Shown: positions 31,783 through 41,248 of the stretch, one piece after another | How positions within the stretch are numbered: the stretch's first letter is position 1 | How the letters are laid out: each line of letters opens with the position of its first letter | Assembly: GCF_013305725.1 (NCBI RefSeq) | Contig: NZ_CP047883.1 | Location: forward strand, 1,157,001-1,221,000 | Direction: 5' to 3' | DNA: 64,000 bases | DNA from: Streptococcus mitis | GTDB lineage: Bacteria > Bacillota > Bacilli > Lactobacillales > Streptococcaceae | Notes under the pieces: generated by a model | Databases searched by the model: none | The model's input: the letters and a program-made list of their open reading frames with translations, nothing else | Told to the model about the DNA's origin: nothing | Made by a program: the position numbers and the translations under genes

Positions 31783-32898
31783 TTGATTTATTTGGACAAT
31801 GCTGCAACGACTCCCATGTCAGCAGTTGCTATTTCAGCTATGACCAAGGTTATGCAAGAAACCCACGGAAACCCTTCTAGTATTCATGGTCATGGTCGTC
31901 AAGCTGGCAAACTCTTGCGAGAAGCTCGTCAGGAACTAGCCAAGTTACTGAAGACAAAACCTCAACATATCTTTTTCACTTCTGGTGGTACTGAAGGCAA
32001 CAATACTGCTATCATTGGTTACTGCCTTCGTCACCAAGAGCAAGGAAAACATATCATCACAACTGCTATTGAGCACCATGCCGTCCTTGAAACTATTGAT
32101 TACTTGGTTCAACACTTTGGGTTTGAAGCAACCATTATCCAACCAGAAAATCAAGAAATCACAGCCCAACAAATTCAAAATGCTTTACGTGATGATACAA
32201 TTTTGGTTTCTACCATGTTTGCCAATAATGAGACAGGAAACCTACTTCCCATTGCTGAAATTGGCCAAATACTCAAGCAACACCCTGCTGCATATCATGT
32301 CGACGCAGTTCAAGCTATTGGTAAAATACCAATTCACCCCGAAGAATTGGGCATTGATTTTCTCACTGCTTCTGCCCATAAATTCCATGGTCCTAAGGGA
32401 ATCGGCTTTCTCTACGCATCTAGCATGGATTTTGATTCCTATCTACATGGCGGAGACCAAGAACAGAAAAAACGTGCAGGGACTGAAAATCTGGCTGCCA
32501 TCGTAGGTATGATAGCAGCCTTAAAAGAAGACCTAGAAAAGCAAGAAGAACATTTTCAACATGTACAAAATCTAGAAACTGCCTTTCTGGCAGAGCTAGA
32601 GGGAGTTCAGTATTACCTGAATAGAGGCGAACACCATCTCCCTTATGTTCTTAATATTGGATTTCCTGGCCAGAAAAATGACCTCTTACTCCTTCGTCTA
32701 GATTTGTCTGGAATTTCAATCTCTACTGGCTCAGCCTGTACAGCAGGCATAGTCCAATCCAGCCATGTTCTTGAAGCTATGTACGGAGCAAATTCAGAAC
32801 GCTTGAAGGAATCCGTTCGTATCAGTTTGTCGCCACAAAATACTGTTGAAGACCTACATACCCTAGCAAAAACCTTAAAAGAAATTATCGGAGGTTAG
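31783..32898 (+). CDS. nifS: Cysteine desulfurase (NifS/IscS-like)
   Basis: A PLP-dependent enzyme that takes sulfur from cysteine. The 371-residue protein has the PLP lysine in SAHKFHGPKGIGF near residue 207 and the sulfur-carrying cysteine in STGSACTAG near 324. The start codon is TTG at 31783, chosen because MIYLDNAATTP is the family N-terminus and AAGGTGA lies upstream. In streptococci a NifS-type enzyme beside thiI serves tRNA thiolation and SufS serves Fe-S assembly. This copy sits with prs and two DUF genes, so its sulfur acceptor is unknown. Confidence 0.92.
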   Translation: MIYLDNAATTPMSAVAISAMTKVMQETHGNPSSIHGHGRQAGKLLREARQELAKLLKTKPQHIFFTSGGTEGNNTAIIGYCLRHQEQGKHIITTAIEHHAVLETIDYLVQHFGFEATIIQPENQEITAQQIQNALRDDTILVSTMFANNETGNLLPIAEIGQILKQHPAAYHVDAVQAIGKIPIHPEELGIDFLTASAHKFHGPKGIGFLYASSMDFDSYLHGGDQEQKKRAGTENLAAIVGMIAALKEDLEKQEEHFQHVQNLETAFLAELEGVQYYLNRGEHHLPYVLNIGFPGQKNDLLLLRLDLSGISISTGSACTAGIVQSSHVLEAMYGANSERLKESVRISLSPQNTVEDLHTLAKTLKEIIGG

Positions 32899-32902
32899 CC
32901 AT

Positions 32903-33250
32903 ATGGCATTTGAAAAAACCATTCAGTTAAAAAATTGTCGTTACGACTACACTCTTAGCCCTTCTGTTAAAAAATTCACCCTTAAGGATAACACCTTTTT
33001 TGAGACTAAGATTGGTAACTATGAATTGACTCGCCTTTTGGAAAAAGTTCCGAACAGCGGTGAGGGATTCCAACTCAAAATCATCATTAACAAGGAACTT
33101 ACAGGGGCTAAAATCAATATCACTGACAAGTTTGGGCTACGTCTGGTTGATATTTTCAAATCAGAAGACCACCACATTCATCAGGAAAAATTCTATTTTC
33201 TCATGGATAGTTTAGTAGAGCGTGGTGTCTTTACAAAATCGGAAAGATAG
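32903..33250 (+). CDS. DUF1831 protein
   Basis: A 115-residue soluble protein matching the DUF1831 family of Lactobacillales, which usually follows a nifS-type gene as here. No catalytic motif is evident. The ribosome-binding site GGAGG overlaps the nifS stop codon, so translation is coupled. A role as sulfur acceptor or partner of the desulfurase is only suggested by position. Confidence 0.82.
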   Translation: MAFEKTIQLKNCRYDYTLSPSVKKFTLKDNTFFETKIGNYELTRLLEKVPNSGEGFQLKIIINKELTGAKINITDKFGLRLVDIFKSEDHHIHQEKFYFLMDSLVERGVFTKSER

Positions 33251-33257
33251 AGCCAAA

Positions 33258-33473
33258 ATGTTTGAACTGACCTATAAGGACAGCTATCATGTAGAGCGCA
33301 CTCTCAAGTATGAGGATTACGAGGCTCTCATGCTGGCTCTATCAGGATGTGTGACTCTGCCAGATACACTTTATGTAACTTCTTTGACCTTTAAAGGGCA
33401 GGAAGTTTACCAAGGTCTGGTCGGAGACCTCTACCGTTTTCTATCACATGCAGATTTTTTACATCAAAACTAA
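33258..33473 (+). CDS. Small DUF4649-type protein
   Basis: A 71-residue protein starting MFELTYKDSYHVERT, resembling the DUF4649 family seen in streptococci. I chose the ATG at 33258. A longer in-frame start at 33222 would overlap DUF1831 by 29 bases and lacks a ribosome-binding site. The site before 33258 is also weak, so expression may depend on coupling with DUF1831 (7-base gap). Function unknown. The stop codon lies in the 5' arm of the terminator. Confidence 0.75.
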   Translation: MFELTYKDSYHVERTLKYEDYEALMLALSGCVTLPDTLYVTSLTFKGQEVYQGLVGDLYRFLSHADFLHQN

Positions 33474-33492
33474 GATTTTTCTTAGTTTTTTC
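33466..33492 (+). terminator. Terminator of the prs operon
   Basis: AAAACTAAGA, TTTT loop and TCTTAGTTTT form a perfect 10-bp stem with extra T residues after it. Confidence 0.8.
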
Positions 33493-33498
33493 TTGTTT

Positions 33499-33516
33499 TT
33501 GTTGATTTTTTCACAA
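33499..33516. promoter_or_regulatory. Rex operator at the rex promoter
   Basis: TTGTTGATTTTTTCACAA matches TTGTGAA-N4-TTCACAA at 12 of 14 arm positions, with the right arm perfect. It covers the -35 box TTGATT (33502-33507), which is 17 bases from TAAAAT (33525-33530). This predicts autorepression by Rex. Confidence 0.65.
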
Positions 33517-33555
33517 TGTTTCTATAAAATAGAAGAATAGAAAGGTTGTGATTTT

Positions 33556-34197
33556 GTGAAAGATAAACAGTCTGCTATTCCAAAAGCTACAGCGAAAAGA
33601 CTCTCTCTCTACTATCGAATTTTTAAGAGATTTCATGCAGAAAAGATTGAACGTGCCAACTCTAAGCAAATTGCAGAGGCCATTGGAATTGATTCAGCGA
33701 CCGTACGTCGTGATTTTTCCTATTTTGGTGAACTGGGTCGTCGTGGCTTTGGCTACGATGTCAAAAAACTGATGACGTTTTTTGCCGATTTACTCAATGA
33801 TAACTCCATCACCAATGTCATGCTGGTAGGTATTGGAAATATGGGCCATGCCCTTCTCCACTACCGCTTCCATGAGCGTAACAAGATGAAAATTATCATG
33901 GCCTTTGACCTAGATGACCATCCTGAAGTCGGTACCCAAACTCCTGATGGGATTCCTATTTACGGAATTTCTCAAATCAAGGATAAAATCAAGGATGCTG
34001 ATGTGAAGACTGCTATCCTGACCGTTCCTAGCGTTAAGTCACAAGAGGTTGCTAATCTCTTGGTGGATGCTGGCGTAAAAGGAATTCTCAGTTTTTCACC
34101 AGTCCATCTGCATTTACCAAAAGACGTGGTCGTTCAGTATGTCGATTTGACAAGTGAACTCCAAACTCTCCTCTACTTCATGCGAAAAGAGGATTAG
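33556..34197 (+). CDS. rex: Redox-sensing transcriptional repressor Rex
   Basis: Rex represses fermentation and redox genes and leaves DNA when NADH is high. The 213-residue protein has an N-terminal winged helix (about 20-80, with [23 protein letters not shown]) and a Rossmann domain with the nucleotide-binding [11 protein letters not shown] motif near 93. The start is GTG at 33556, supported by AGAAAGG about 10 bases upstream and the family N-terminus. Its promoter contains a Rex box. The amidotransferase gene follows after 17 bases. Confidence 0.95.
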   Translation: MKDKQSAIPKATAKRLSLYYRIFKRFHAEKIERANSKQIAEAIGIDSATVRRDFSYFGELGRRGFGYDVKKLMTFFADLLNDNSITNVMLVGIGNMGHALLHYRFHERNKMKIIMAFDLDDHPEVGTQTPDGIPIYGISQIKDKIKDADVKTAILTVPSVKSQEVANLLVDAGVKGILSFSPVHLHLPKDVVVQYVDLTSELQTLLYFMRKED

Positions 34198-34214
34198 AAA
34201 GCGAAAATCATTTT

Positions 34215-34904
34215 ATGAAAAAACCAGTTATTGGGATAACAGGAAACGAAAAAACTCATCCAGATGATGACATCATGATGAGTTACGCAGCAAAAGGCTT
34301 TGTTGAAGGCGTTAAAGACGCTGGAGGGATTCCCATCATCCTACCGATTGGTGATCAAGAAATGGCTAGCCACTATATTAGTTTGATTGACAAGCTCATC
34401 TTGACAGGTGGGCAAAATGTTGATCCAAAATTCTATGGTGAACCAAAAACCATCGATAGCGATGACTACCACCTTCAAAGGGATATCTTTGAACTGGCCC
34501 TCATCAAGGAAGCTATTAACCAGAAAAAGCCAATTTTTTCTGTCTGCCGTGGGACTCAACTCTTTAATGTTGCCATGGGTGGAACTTTGTATCAAGATAT
34601 CGAAGACCACTGGCAAGATTGTTCTGCCGAGTACACAACTCAACGCTTGATGACAGAACCAAATACTGTTCTTCGAGAAATCTATGGAGAAATTTCCCAT
34701 ATCAACTCCTTCCACCACCAGAGCATCAAAGATTTAGCACCAAATTTAAAGATTGCGGCCCATGATCCTAAAGATGGTATCATTGAAGCTGTCATGAGTA
34801 CGGATGATGTTGCCTTTCTCGGTGTCCAATGGCACCCAGAATTTCTTTTTGAAAATCGTCCCAAAGATAAAAACCTCTTTGACTATATCGTTAATGAACT
34901 TTAG
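34215..34904 (+). CDS. Class I glutamine amidotransferase-like hydrolase (peptidase C26, PuuD-like)
   Basis: A 229-residue protein of the gamma-glutamyl-gamma-aminobutyrate hydrolase type. The nucleophile cysteine is in [16 protein letters not shown] near residue 110 and the catalytic His-Glu pair is in GVQWHPE near 205. The substrate is unknown; the family includes hydrolases of gamma-glutamyl amides. The ribosome-binding site is weak (AGAAAG). It is co-transcribed with rex, and its stop overlaps the stop of convergent radC by 4 bases. Confidence 0.87.
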   Translation: MKKPVIGITGNEKTHPDDDIMMSYAAKGFVEGVKDAGGIPIILPIGDQEMASHYISLIDKLILTGGQNVDPKFYGEPKTIDSDDYHLQRDIFELALIKEAINQKKPIFSVCRGTQLFNVAMGGTLYQDIEDHWQDCSAEYTTQRLMTEPNTVLREIYGEISHINSFHHQSIKDLAPNLKIAAHDPKDGIIEAVMSTDDVAFLGVQWHPEFLFENRPKDKNLFDYIVNEL

Positions 34905-35581
34905 ATTAAATCTGTCTTTTCTCGATAACTAAAGTAACTGGAGTGAGAGACAATCAAATGGTCCAAGAGGACAATTCCCATCAGATCGCAGGCTTCTTTG
35001 ACAAGTTTAGTGACATGATCATCATTTCGGCTAGGTGCCACCGCTCCTGAAGGATGATTATGAACCAAGATGAGAGAAGTCGCCATATGCTTGATAGCAT
35101 AGTGAAGAATCTCTCGCGGTTCAGCAATACTACGAGTGGCAGAACCGATAAAAATGGTCTGTTGATGGATGATTTGATTTTGAGTATTGAGATAGAGCGC
35201 CACCAGGTGCTCTTGTTTTTTATCCCCCAATTCCTGTTGCATCTTCTTGGCCAACTTTTGACTGCTGAGAATACTTTCCATCTCAAGGGTTTCGTGTTTA
35301 TGAATACGATGGCCCAGTTCAATCATGGCTTGTAACTCTATTGCCTTAACTCGTCCGATACCAGATAGACTCTGCAATTCCTGCAGTGTCATTTTTTTCA
35401 AATCTGTTAGGCTTGAAAGATTATTCAAGACTTTCTGGGCAATTTCAAAAACACTGGCCTGACGTGTTCCTGTTCTGAGTAAAATAGCTAGCAACTCTTG
35501 GTTACTGAGCGCTTCCACTCCTTCTTGGGCAAGTCTTTCTCTTGGCAATAGTGAATCTTCTTGGAATGAAATACTGTACAT
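34901..35581 (-). CDS. radC: RadC (JAMM-domain protein), likely late competence gene
   Basis: A 226-residue RadC-family protein with an N-terminal helix-hairpin-helix region (about 40-80) and a C-terminal JAMM/MPN domain with metal ligands in the [15 protein letters not shown] motif near residue 170. In pneumococcus radC belongs to the ComX regulon; its role in DNA repair or transformation is not established. The start is the ATG at 35581, with GAGGAGG 6 bases upstream. An apparent start at 35596 lies in the ribosome-binding site. A cin-box and a hairpin overlap the leader. Confidence 0.95.
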   Translation of the reverse strand: MYSISFQEDSLLPRERLAQEGVEALSNQELLAILLRTGTRQASVFEIAQKVLNNLSSLTDLKKMTLQELQSLSGIGRVKAIELQAMIELGHRIHKHETLEMESILSSQKLAKKMQQELGDKKQEHLVALYLNTQNQIIHQQTIFIGSATRSIAEPREILHYAIKHMATSLILVHNHPSGAVAPSRNDDHVTKLVKEACDLMGIVLLDHLIVSHSSYFSYREKTDLI

Positions 35582-35585
35582 AAAA

Positions 35586-35617
35586 ATCCTCCTCACTTTA
35601 TTATTCGTGAGAAGGAT
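35586..35617 (-). terminator. pcrA terminator hairpin that also masks the radC ribosome-binding site
   Basis: On the minus strand ATCCTTCTCAC (35617-35607) pairs with GTGAGGAGGAT (35596-35586) over 11 bp with one G-U pair and a 10-base loop, followed by TTTT and the radC ATG. The 3' arm contains the radC Shine-Dalgarno GGAGG. Read-through transcripts from pcrA would form the hairpin. Confidence 0.7.
35602..35609 (-). promoter_or_regulatory. cin-box (ComX/SigX promoter element) of radC
   Basis: The minus-strand sequence CACGAATA matches the competence box TACGAATA at 7 of 8 positions. It lies in the loop and 5'-arm edge of the pcrA-radC hairpin, about 20 bases before the radC ATG. Confidence 0.75.
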
Positions 35618-35623
35618 GAAAAA

Positions 35624-37915
35624 TTAGATTTTTTTCTCAATTGGGGCCACACTGGCCAAAAGTTTTTTCAAACCAACTTCTGGGAAATTGATTTTTAATT
35701 CCTGCGTAGCACCGCTACCTGAAACTTCCAGAACAGTTCCCTCTCCCCATTTCTTGTGGAGGGCAATGTCACCAATGGACCAATTTGTTTCGCTAGACGC
35801 TGATTTTGCACCAGCTGTAAATTGACCAAATGGGAGACCGCTTGACTGGATAGTTTTTGGGGCCGCACTGCGTTTACGGTCTTGAAGAGCTTGAGCCAAA
35901 CTCATACCTTGACCGAAGGCAAGGCCACCACTACTATATGATGCTTTAAAGCTTGTATTTGCTGGACGAGCCAGACCTTGATACTCAAGCAAGTCTGAAC
36001 TGATTTCGTTAATAAATCGAGTAGGACGGTTGTAGTTGGTACGACCAAAAAGCAGGCGTGAGTTGGCATTTGTCAGATAGAGGATTTTCTCTGCACGCGT
36101 AATTCCTACATAGGCCAGACGGCGCTCTTCTTCTAGTTCATCTTGATCTTCAGCAGCACGACTAAGTGGAAAGACATTTTCTTCCATCCCAATCAAAAAG
36201 ACAACTGGAAACTCGAGACCTTTGGCAGCATGCAGGGTCATTAGAGTAACTTCTGATGTCTCCTGACTACCTGAATCGGTGTCCGCAATCAAGGCTAAAT
36301 CATTTAAGAAACGACTCAGTTTGTCCAGACCAGTTTCTTCTTCTGGCTCATCAGAGGTGTCATCAAAGTTTTTCGTCACAGAAAGGAACTCTTCAATATT
36401 TTCAACCCGAGCCTTACTTTCCAGAGTTGCTTGGGCATTAAGAATATCAACGTAACCTGTTTTTTCTAGAACCGCCTCAACCAACTCTGTAATATTTAAT
36501 TGATCTAGCTGCTCTCGCAAATCCAGAACCATATTGGCAAAATCCCAGATAGACTGGGCTGCTTTACCCTTGATACCAGACAACATGATATTGGCAGAAG
36601 CATCCAGCATGGACATGTTTTGCATATTCGCAAAGTCACGAATTTTCTCAACTGTACCTGGGCCAATTCCACGTTTAGGCTCGTTGATAATACGCTCAAA
36701 ACTGATATTGTCACTCAAATTAGCAATGAGGTTGAGATAAGCGATAATATCTCGGATTTCCTTACGGCTGTAGAACTTGGTTCCGCCAACCATGGTATAA
36801 GGGATATTTGACTTGAGCAAGGCTTCCTCAATAGTACGGGACTGGGCATTAGTCCGATAGAGAACTGCAAAATCCTTGTGAAGGAAGTTTTGACTGCGAC
36901 TAAGTTCATCGATGGTTCTGGCTACAAATACAGCCTCATCCAGCTCATCATCAGCACGATAGTAAACGATTTGCTCCCCATCAGCATTCTGGGTCCAGAG
37001 ATTCTTAGGACGGCGGTTTTTATTGTTTTTAATGACCTCGTTGGCCGCTTGGAGAATAGTTTTAGTTGAACGGTAATTCTCCTCCAGCAAAACAACCTTG
37101 GCTTGGGGATAATCTTTCTCGAAATCCAAAATATTCTGCATATCAGCACCACGCCAACCGTAGATAGACTGGTCCGCATCCCCAACCACACAGATATTTT
37201 TAAAACGGGAAGCCAAGAGTTTGACCAATTGATACTGAGCGTGGTTGGTATCTTGGTACTCATCAACATGGATGTACTGAAACTTCTGCTGGTAGTAGGT
37301 CAAAACATCAGGATTTTGATCAAAGAGACGCAAGGTCAGCATAATCAAATCATCAAAATCAACGGATTCAGACTGACGAAGTTCTTTTTGATAAGCTGTG
37401 TAACACTGGGCTACGATTTGCGTGTACATATCGCCAGCTTGGGCAGCATAGGCAACATCATCAATCAGATCATTCTTAGCATTGGAAATTGTTCCTAAGA
37501 TGCTCCGTTCATTCCATTTTTTCGGATCCAGGTTCAACTGCTTAAGAATGCGTTTCATAAGAGTTCGCTGTTCACCAGGATCGACAATTGTAAAATTACG
37601 GTTGTAGCCAATATGGTCCGCATCGCGACGCAAGATACGAACACACATGGAGTGAAAGGTCGCAATCAAACAGTCCTGAGTGGCTGGATTGAGGCCATAA
37701 GCACGTTCCTTCATCTCACGCGCAGCCTTATTAGTAAAGGTAATGGCCAAGATATTCCAAGGATTGACCAGCTTTTCATCAATCAGATAAGCAATGCGGT
37801 GGGTCAAAACTCGGGTCTTTCCAGAACCAGCCCCCGCCATGATCAACAAGGGACCTTCTGTCGTTTGCACCGCCTCAGCCTGACGGTCATTCATTCCATT
37901 TAATAATGCGTTCAT
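35624..37915 (-). CDS. pcrA: ATP-dependent DNA helicase PcrA (UvrD family)
   Basis: An SF1A helicase of 763 residues with Walker [14 protein letters not shown] (about 30-42), motif Ia TNKAAREM, motif II VDEYQD, motif [17 protein letters not shown], motif [10 protein letters not shown] and motif [11 protein letters not shown]. The C-terminal region (about 690-763) is the variable PcrA tail with a Tudor-like RNA-polymerase-binding fold ([16 protein letters not shown]). It acts in nucleotide excision repair and replication-transcription conflicts. Ribosome-binding site AAGGAAGAG. It precedes radC on the same strand. Confidence 0.97.
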   Translation of the reverse strand: MNALLNGMNDRQAEAVQTTEGPLLIMAGAGSGKTRVLTHRIAYLIDEKLVNPWNILAITFTNKAAREMKERAYGLNPATQDCLIATFHSMCVRILRRDADHIGYNRNFTIVDPGEQRTLMKRILKQLNLDPKKWNERSILGTISNAKNDLIDDVAYAAQAGDMYTQIVAQCYTAYQKELRQSESVDFDDLIMLTLRLFDQNPDVLTYYQQKFQYIHVDEYQDTNHAQYQLVKLLASRFKNICVVGDADQSIYGWRGADMQNILDFEKDYPQAKVVLLEENYRSTKTILQAANEVIKNNKNRRPKNLWTQNADGEQIVYYRADDELDEAVFVARTIDELSRSQNFLHKDFAVLYRTNAQSRTIEEALLKSNIPYTMVGGTKFYSRKEIRDIIAYLNLIANLSDNISFERIINEPKRGIGPGTVEKIRDFANMQNMSMLDASANIMLSGIKGKAAQSIWDFANMVLDLREQLDQLNITELVEAVLEKTGYVDILNAQATLESKARVENIEEFLSVTKNFDDTSDEPEEETGLDKLSRFLNDLALIADTDSGSQETSEVTLMTLHAAKGLEFPVVFLIGMEENVFPLSRAAEDQDELEEERRLAYVGITRAEKILYLTNANSRLLFGRTNYNRPTRFINEISSDLLEYQGLARPANTSFKASYSSGGLAFGQGMSLAQALQDRKRSAAPKTIQSSGLPFGQFTAGAKSASSETNWSIGDIALHKKWGEGTVLEVSGSGATQELKINFPEVGLKKLLASVAPIEKKI

Positions 37916-38044
37916 CTTCTCTTCCTTACTCTTGAAGTCAATATTTCCATTATATCAGAATTCGAGGAAAATATCTTTAACTAGAATGGTTACGTATAGT
38001 AAACAACTCTCTCATCAACTGAAGACAACTACTTCTATCTAGAT

Positions 38045-38083
38045 AAAAAATGAGCTTGGATTAAAATCTCCAAACTCATTTAA
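38045..38083 (-). terminator. Terminator of fhs
   Basis: On the minus strand AAATGAGTTTGGA and TCCAAGCTCATTT pair over 13 positions with one mismatch, followed by further T residues, about 17 bases after the fhs stop. The rest of 37916-38099 shows no gene. Confidence 0.8.
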
Positions 38084-38099
38084 AGTCAATTACAATCTA

Positions 38100-39770
38100 C
38101 TAGAACAAGCCTAGAACAGTTCCGTCGCTTTCAACATCCATGTTGAGAGCTGCTGGTCGTTTTGGAAGGCCTGGCATGGTCATGACATCACCAGTTAAAG
38201 CAACGATGAAGCCTGCACCTAATTTTGGTACCAATTCACGAATGGTAATTTCAAAGTTTTCAGGTGCTCCAAGTGCATTTGGATTGTCTGAGAAACTGTA
38301 TTGAGTTTTAGCCATACAGATTGGCAATTTGTCCCAACCATTCTGAACGATTTGAGCAATTTGCGTTTGGGCTTTCTTCTCAAAGTTGACTTTGCTACCA
38401 CGGTAGATTTCAGTAACAATTTTTTCAATCTTTTCTTGAACAGAAAGGTCATTGTCATATAAACGTTTGTAATTAGCTGGGGTTTCAGCAATTGTCTTAA
38501 CAACTGTCTCAGCAAGTGCTACCCCACCTTCTGCGCCATCAGCCCAGACACTAGCCAACTCAACTGGTACGTCGATTGAAGCACAGAGTTCTTTCAAGGC
38601 TGCAATTTCAGCTTCAGTATCAGATACAAATTCGTTAATAGCTACGACTGCAGGTACTCCAAATTTACGGATATTTTCAACGTGGCGTTGCAAGTTAGCA
38701 AAACCTGCACGAACTGCTTCTACATTTTCTTCAGTAAGAGCGTCTTTAGCCACACCACCATTCATCTTAAGGGCACGAAGGGTTGCAACAATAACTACTG
38801 CATCTGGAGATGTTGGCAAGTTTGGTGTCTTAATATCAAGGAATTTCTCAGCACCAAGGTCTGCACCAAAACCAGCTTCAGTAACTGTATAATCAGCCAA
38901 GTGAAGAGCTGTTGTAGTTGCCAAGACTGAATTACATCCATGAGCAATATTGGCAAATGGACCACCGTGTACAAAGGCAGGTGTACCGTAAATTGTCTGA
39001 ACCAGGTTCGGCTTAATCGCATCCTTCAAGATCAAAGCTAAAGCACCTTCAATCTGCAAATCACCTACAGAAACAGGTGTACGATCATAGCGATAACCAA
39101 TAACGATATTCGCCAAACGGCGTTTCAAGTCCTCGATGTCTGTTGCCAAGCAAAGAATTGCCATGATCTCTGAAGCAACTGTAATGTCAAAGCCATCCTC
39201 ACGTGGAATACCATTTAGAGGGCCACCAAGCCCAACTGTTACATGGCGAAGAGCACGGTCGTTCAAGTCCACAACACGTTTCCAAAGGATACGACGTTGG
39301 TCAATTCCCAACTCATTCCCTTGGTGCAAGTGGTTGTCAATCAAGGCAGAAAGCGCATTGTTGGCAGTCGTAATGGCATGCATGTCTCCAGTGAAGTGAA
39401 GGTTGATGTCTTCCATTGGCAGAACTTGAGCGTAACCACCACCAGCGGCACCACCCTTGATACCCATTACTGGACCAAGAGATGGTTCGCGAATAGCAAT
39501 CATGGTTTTCTTGCCAATCTTGTTCAAGGCATCCGCAAGACCAATGGTAATAGTTGATTTTCCTTCACCTGCAGGTGTTGGATTGATGGCAGTAACCAGA
39601 ATCAATTTTCCAACTGGATTGCTCTCAACTGCACGAATTTTATCAAAGCTGAGCTTAGCCTTGTACTTTCCATACAACTCCAAATCGTCGTAAGAAATAC
39701 CAAGTTTCTCTACAACATCAACAATTGGCTTCAACTCAATACTCTGTGCGATTTCAATATCTGTTTTCAT
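38100..39770 (-). CDS. fhs: Formate-tetrahydrofolate ligase
   Basis: Joins formate to tetrahydrofolate using ATP, giving 10-formyl-THF for purine synthesis and formyl-Met-tRNA. In streptococci it uses formate from pyruvate formate-lyase. The 556-residue protein has the P-loop [14 protein letters not shown] (about 66-79), the [22 protein letters not shown] region and the C-terminal [15 protein letters not shown] segment. Ribosome-binding site AGGAG. It has its own promoter and terminator. Confidence 0.97.
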   Translation of the reverse strand: MKTDIEIAQSIELKPIVDVVEKLGISYDDLELYGKYKAKLSFDKIRAVESNPVGKLILVTAINPTPAGEGKSTITIGLADALNKIGKKTMIAIREPSLGPVMGIKGGAAGGGYAQVLPMEDINLHFTGDMHAITTANNALSALIDNHLHQGNELGIDQRRILWKRVVDLNDRALRHVTVGLGGPLNGIPREDGFDITVASEIMAILCLATDIEDLKRRLANIVIGYRYDRTPVSVGDLQIEGALALILKDAIKPNLVQTIYGTPAFVHGGPFANIAHGCNSVLATTTALHLADYTVTEAGFGADLGAEKFLDIKTPNLPTSPDAVVIVATLRALKMNGGVAKDALTEENVEAVRAGFANLQRHVENIRKFGVPAVVAINEFVSDTEAEIAALKELCASIDVPVELASVWADGAEGGVALAETVVKTIAETPANYKRLYDNDLSVQEKIEKIVTEIYRGSKVNFEKKAQTQIAQIVQNGWDKLPICMAKTQYSFSDNPNALGAPENFEITIRELVPKLGAGFIVALTGDVMTMPGLPKRPAALNMDVESDGTVLGLF

Positions 39771-39803
39771 TCAAAACTCCTCTAACCTCTTATATGATAA
39801 CTC

Positions 39804-39812
39804 ATTATAACA
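39804..39812 (-). promoter_or_regulatory. Promoter of fhs
   Basis: Extended -10 TGT-TATAAT on the minus strand, 33 bases before the fhs start codon. No clear -35 box. No tetrahydrofolate riboswitch is seen in the short leader. The 39813-39960 stretch contains no gene. Confidence 0.6.
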
Positions 39813-39960
39813 CAAAACAAGATTTTTAACATCCTAAAACTCTCTAAACGTTCGTAAATATCCCTGTTTTTAAGGTTTTTAGAGTCCTTTCTTAAATTTT
39901 ATATGGCTTTATAGTTTGAAACTATATTCTTTCCTTTTACCAAATTTTTATCACTTTCAT

Positions 39961-39995
39961 TTTACTTACCGTTTATTTTTGTGTACAATAGTGCT
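39961..39995 (+). promoter_or_regulatory. Promoter of coaB-coaC-panT predicting a leaderless mRNA
   Basis: TTTACT (39961-39966), 17-base spacer, TACAAT (39984-39989), then AGTGCT and the coaB ATG. There is no Shine-Dalgarno sequence. Confidence 0.6.
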
Positions 39996-40685
39996 ATGAA
40001 AATTTTAGTTACATCGGGCGGTACCAGTGAAGCTATCGATAGCGTCCGTTCTATCACTAACCATTCTACAGGACGCTTGGGGAAAATCATCACAGAAACC
40101 TTGCTTGCTGCAGGGCATGAAGTTTGTTTGATAACAACAAAACGAGCTCTGAAGCCAGAAGCCCATCCCAACCTAAGCATTCGAGAAATTAACAATACCA
40201 AGGACCTTCTCCTTGAAATGCAAGAACGTGTCAAGGACTATCAGGTCTTGATTCACTCAATGGCTGTGTCCGATTACACTCCTGTTTATATGACAGGTCT
40301 AGAGGAAGTTCAGTCTAGCTCCAATCTAGAAGAATTTTTAAGCAAGCAAAATCATCAAGCTAAGATTTCTTCAACTGATGAGATTCAGGTTTTATTCCTG
40401 AAAAAAACACCAAAAATCATCTCTCTAGTCAAGGAGTGGAATCCTGCTATTCATCTGATTGGTTTCAAACTGCTGGTTGATGTCTCTGAGGATTATCTCA
40501 TCGAGATTGCCAGAAAAAGTCTTATCAAGAACCAAGCAGACTTAATCATTGCAAATGACCTCACTCAAATCTCAGCAAAGCAGCACAGAGCTATCTTTGT
40601 TGAGAAAGATCAGCTTCAAACAGTCCAGACTAAAGAAGAAATTGCAAAACTCCTCCTTGAAAAAATTCAAGCCTACCATTCATAG
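39996..40685 (+). CDS. coaB: Phosphopantothenate-cysteine ligase, separate CoaB
   Basis: Joins cysteine to 4'-phosphopantothenate in CoA synthesis. This 229-residue protein corresponds to the C-terminal half of the CoaBC fusion found in most bacteria. It begins MKILVTSGGTSEAID with the nucleotide-binding loop, followed by the NHSTGRLG motif at about 26-33. The start is the ATG at 39996. An in-frame GTG at 39981 lies in the -10 region and is rejected. It heads the coaB-coaC-panT unit; coaC follows after 11 bases. Confidence 0.93.
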   Translation: MKILVTSGGTSEAIDSVRSITNHSTGRLGKIITETLLAAGHEVCLITTKRALKPEAHPNLSIREINNTKDLLLEMQERVKDYQVLIHSMAVSDYTPVYMTGLEEVQSSSNLEEFLSKQNHQAKISSTDEIQVLFLKKTPKIISLVKEWNPAIHLIGFKLLVDVSEDYLIEIARKSLIKNQADLIIANDLTQISAKQHRAIFVEKDQLQTVQTKEEIAKLLLEKIQAYHS

Positions 40686-40696
40686 AAAGGAAAGCT

Positions 40697-41248
40697 ATGG
40701 CACATATTCTCTTGGCTGTAACGGGCTCAATCGCCTCTTATAAGTCAGCAGATTTAGTCAGTTCGCTTAAAAAACAAGGTCATCAAGTCACTGTCTTAAT
40801 GACCCAAGCTGCTACAGAGTTTATCCAACCTTTGACACTACAGGTACTCTCACAGAATTCCGTCCACCTGGATGTCATGAATGAACCCTATCCTGATCAG
40901 GTTAATCATATTGAACTTGGCAAAAAAGCAGATTTATTTATCGTGGCCCCTGCAACAGCTAACACTATTGCAAAACTAGCTCACGGCTTTGCCGACAACA
41001 TGGTGACCAGTACGGCTCTAGCCTTGCCAAGTCATATCCCAAAACTCATCGCACCAGCTATGAATACGAAAATGTATGATCATCCGGCAACTCAGGCTAA
41101 TCTGAAAACATTAGAAAGCTATGACTATCAGCTGATTGCTCCTAAGGAATCCCTACTAGCTTGTGGCGACCATGGACGAGGAGCTTTAGCTGACCTCACA
41201 ATTATTTTAGAAAGAATAAAGGAAACTCTCGATGAAAAAACGCTCTAA
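40697..41248 (+). CDS. coaC: Phosphopantothenoylcysteine decarboxylase, separate CoaC
   Basis: A 183-residue flavin-dependent enzyme that decarboxylates 4'-phosphopantothenoylcysteine. It has the N-terminal FMN-binding AVTGSIASYK motif, the conserved PAMNTKMYDHPA segment near residue 118 and the substrate-clamp ACGDHGRGAL near 154. It corresponds to the N-terminal half of CoaBC. Ribosome-binding site AAAGGAAAG. Its end overlaps the panT start by 17 bases. Confidence 0.95.
   Translation: MAHILLAVTGSIASYKSADLVSSLKKQGHQVTVLMTQAATEFIQPLTLQVLSQNSVHLDVMNEPYPDQVNHIELGKKADLFIVAPATANTIAKLAHGFADNMVTSTALALPSHIPKLIAPAMNTKMYDHPATQANLKTLESYDYQLIAPKESLLACGDHGRGALADLTIILERIKETLDEKTL

Noticed and set aside
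39771..39812. Tetrahydrofolate riboswitch before fhs
   Set aside because: The leader is too short and the conserved core is absent.
39840..39860. cin-box-like TTTACGAACG upstream of fhs
   Set aside because: Only 6 of 8 bases match the competence box, and a normal sigma-A promoter lies closer to fhs.
39841..39880. CiaR-type direct repeat (TTTAAG twice) upstream of coaB
   Set aside because: Only one half is present; the second does not match at the 5-base spacing.
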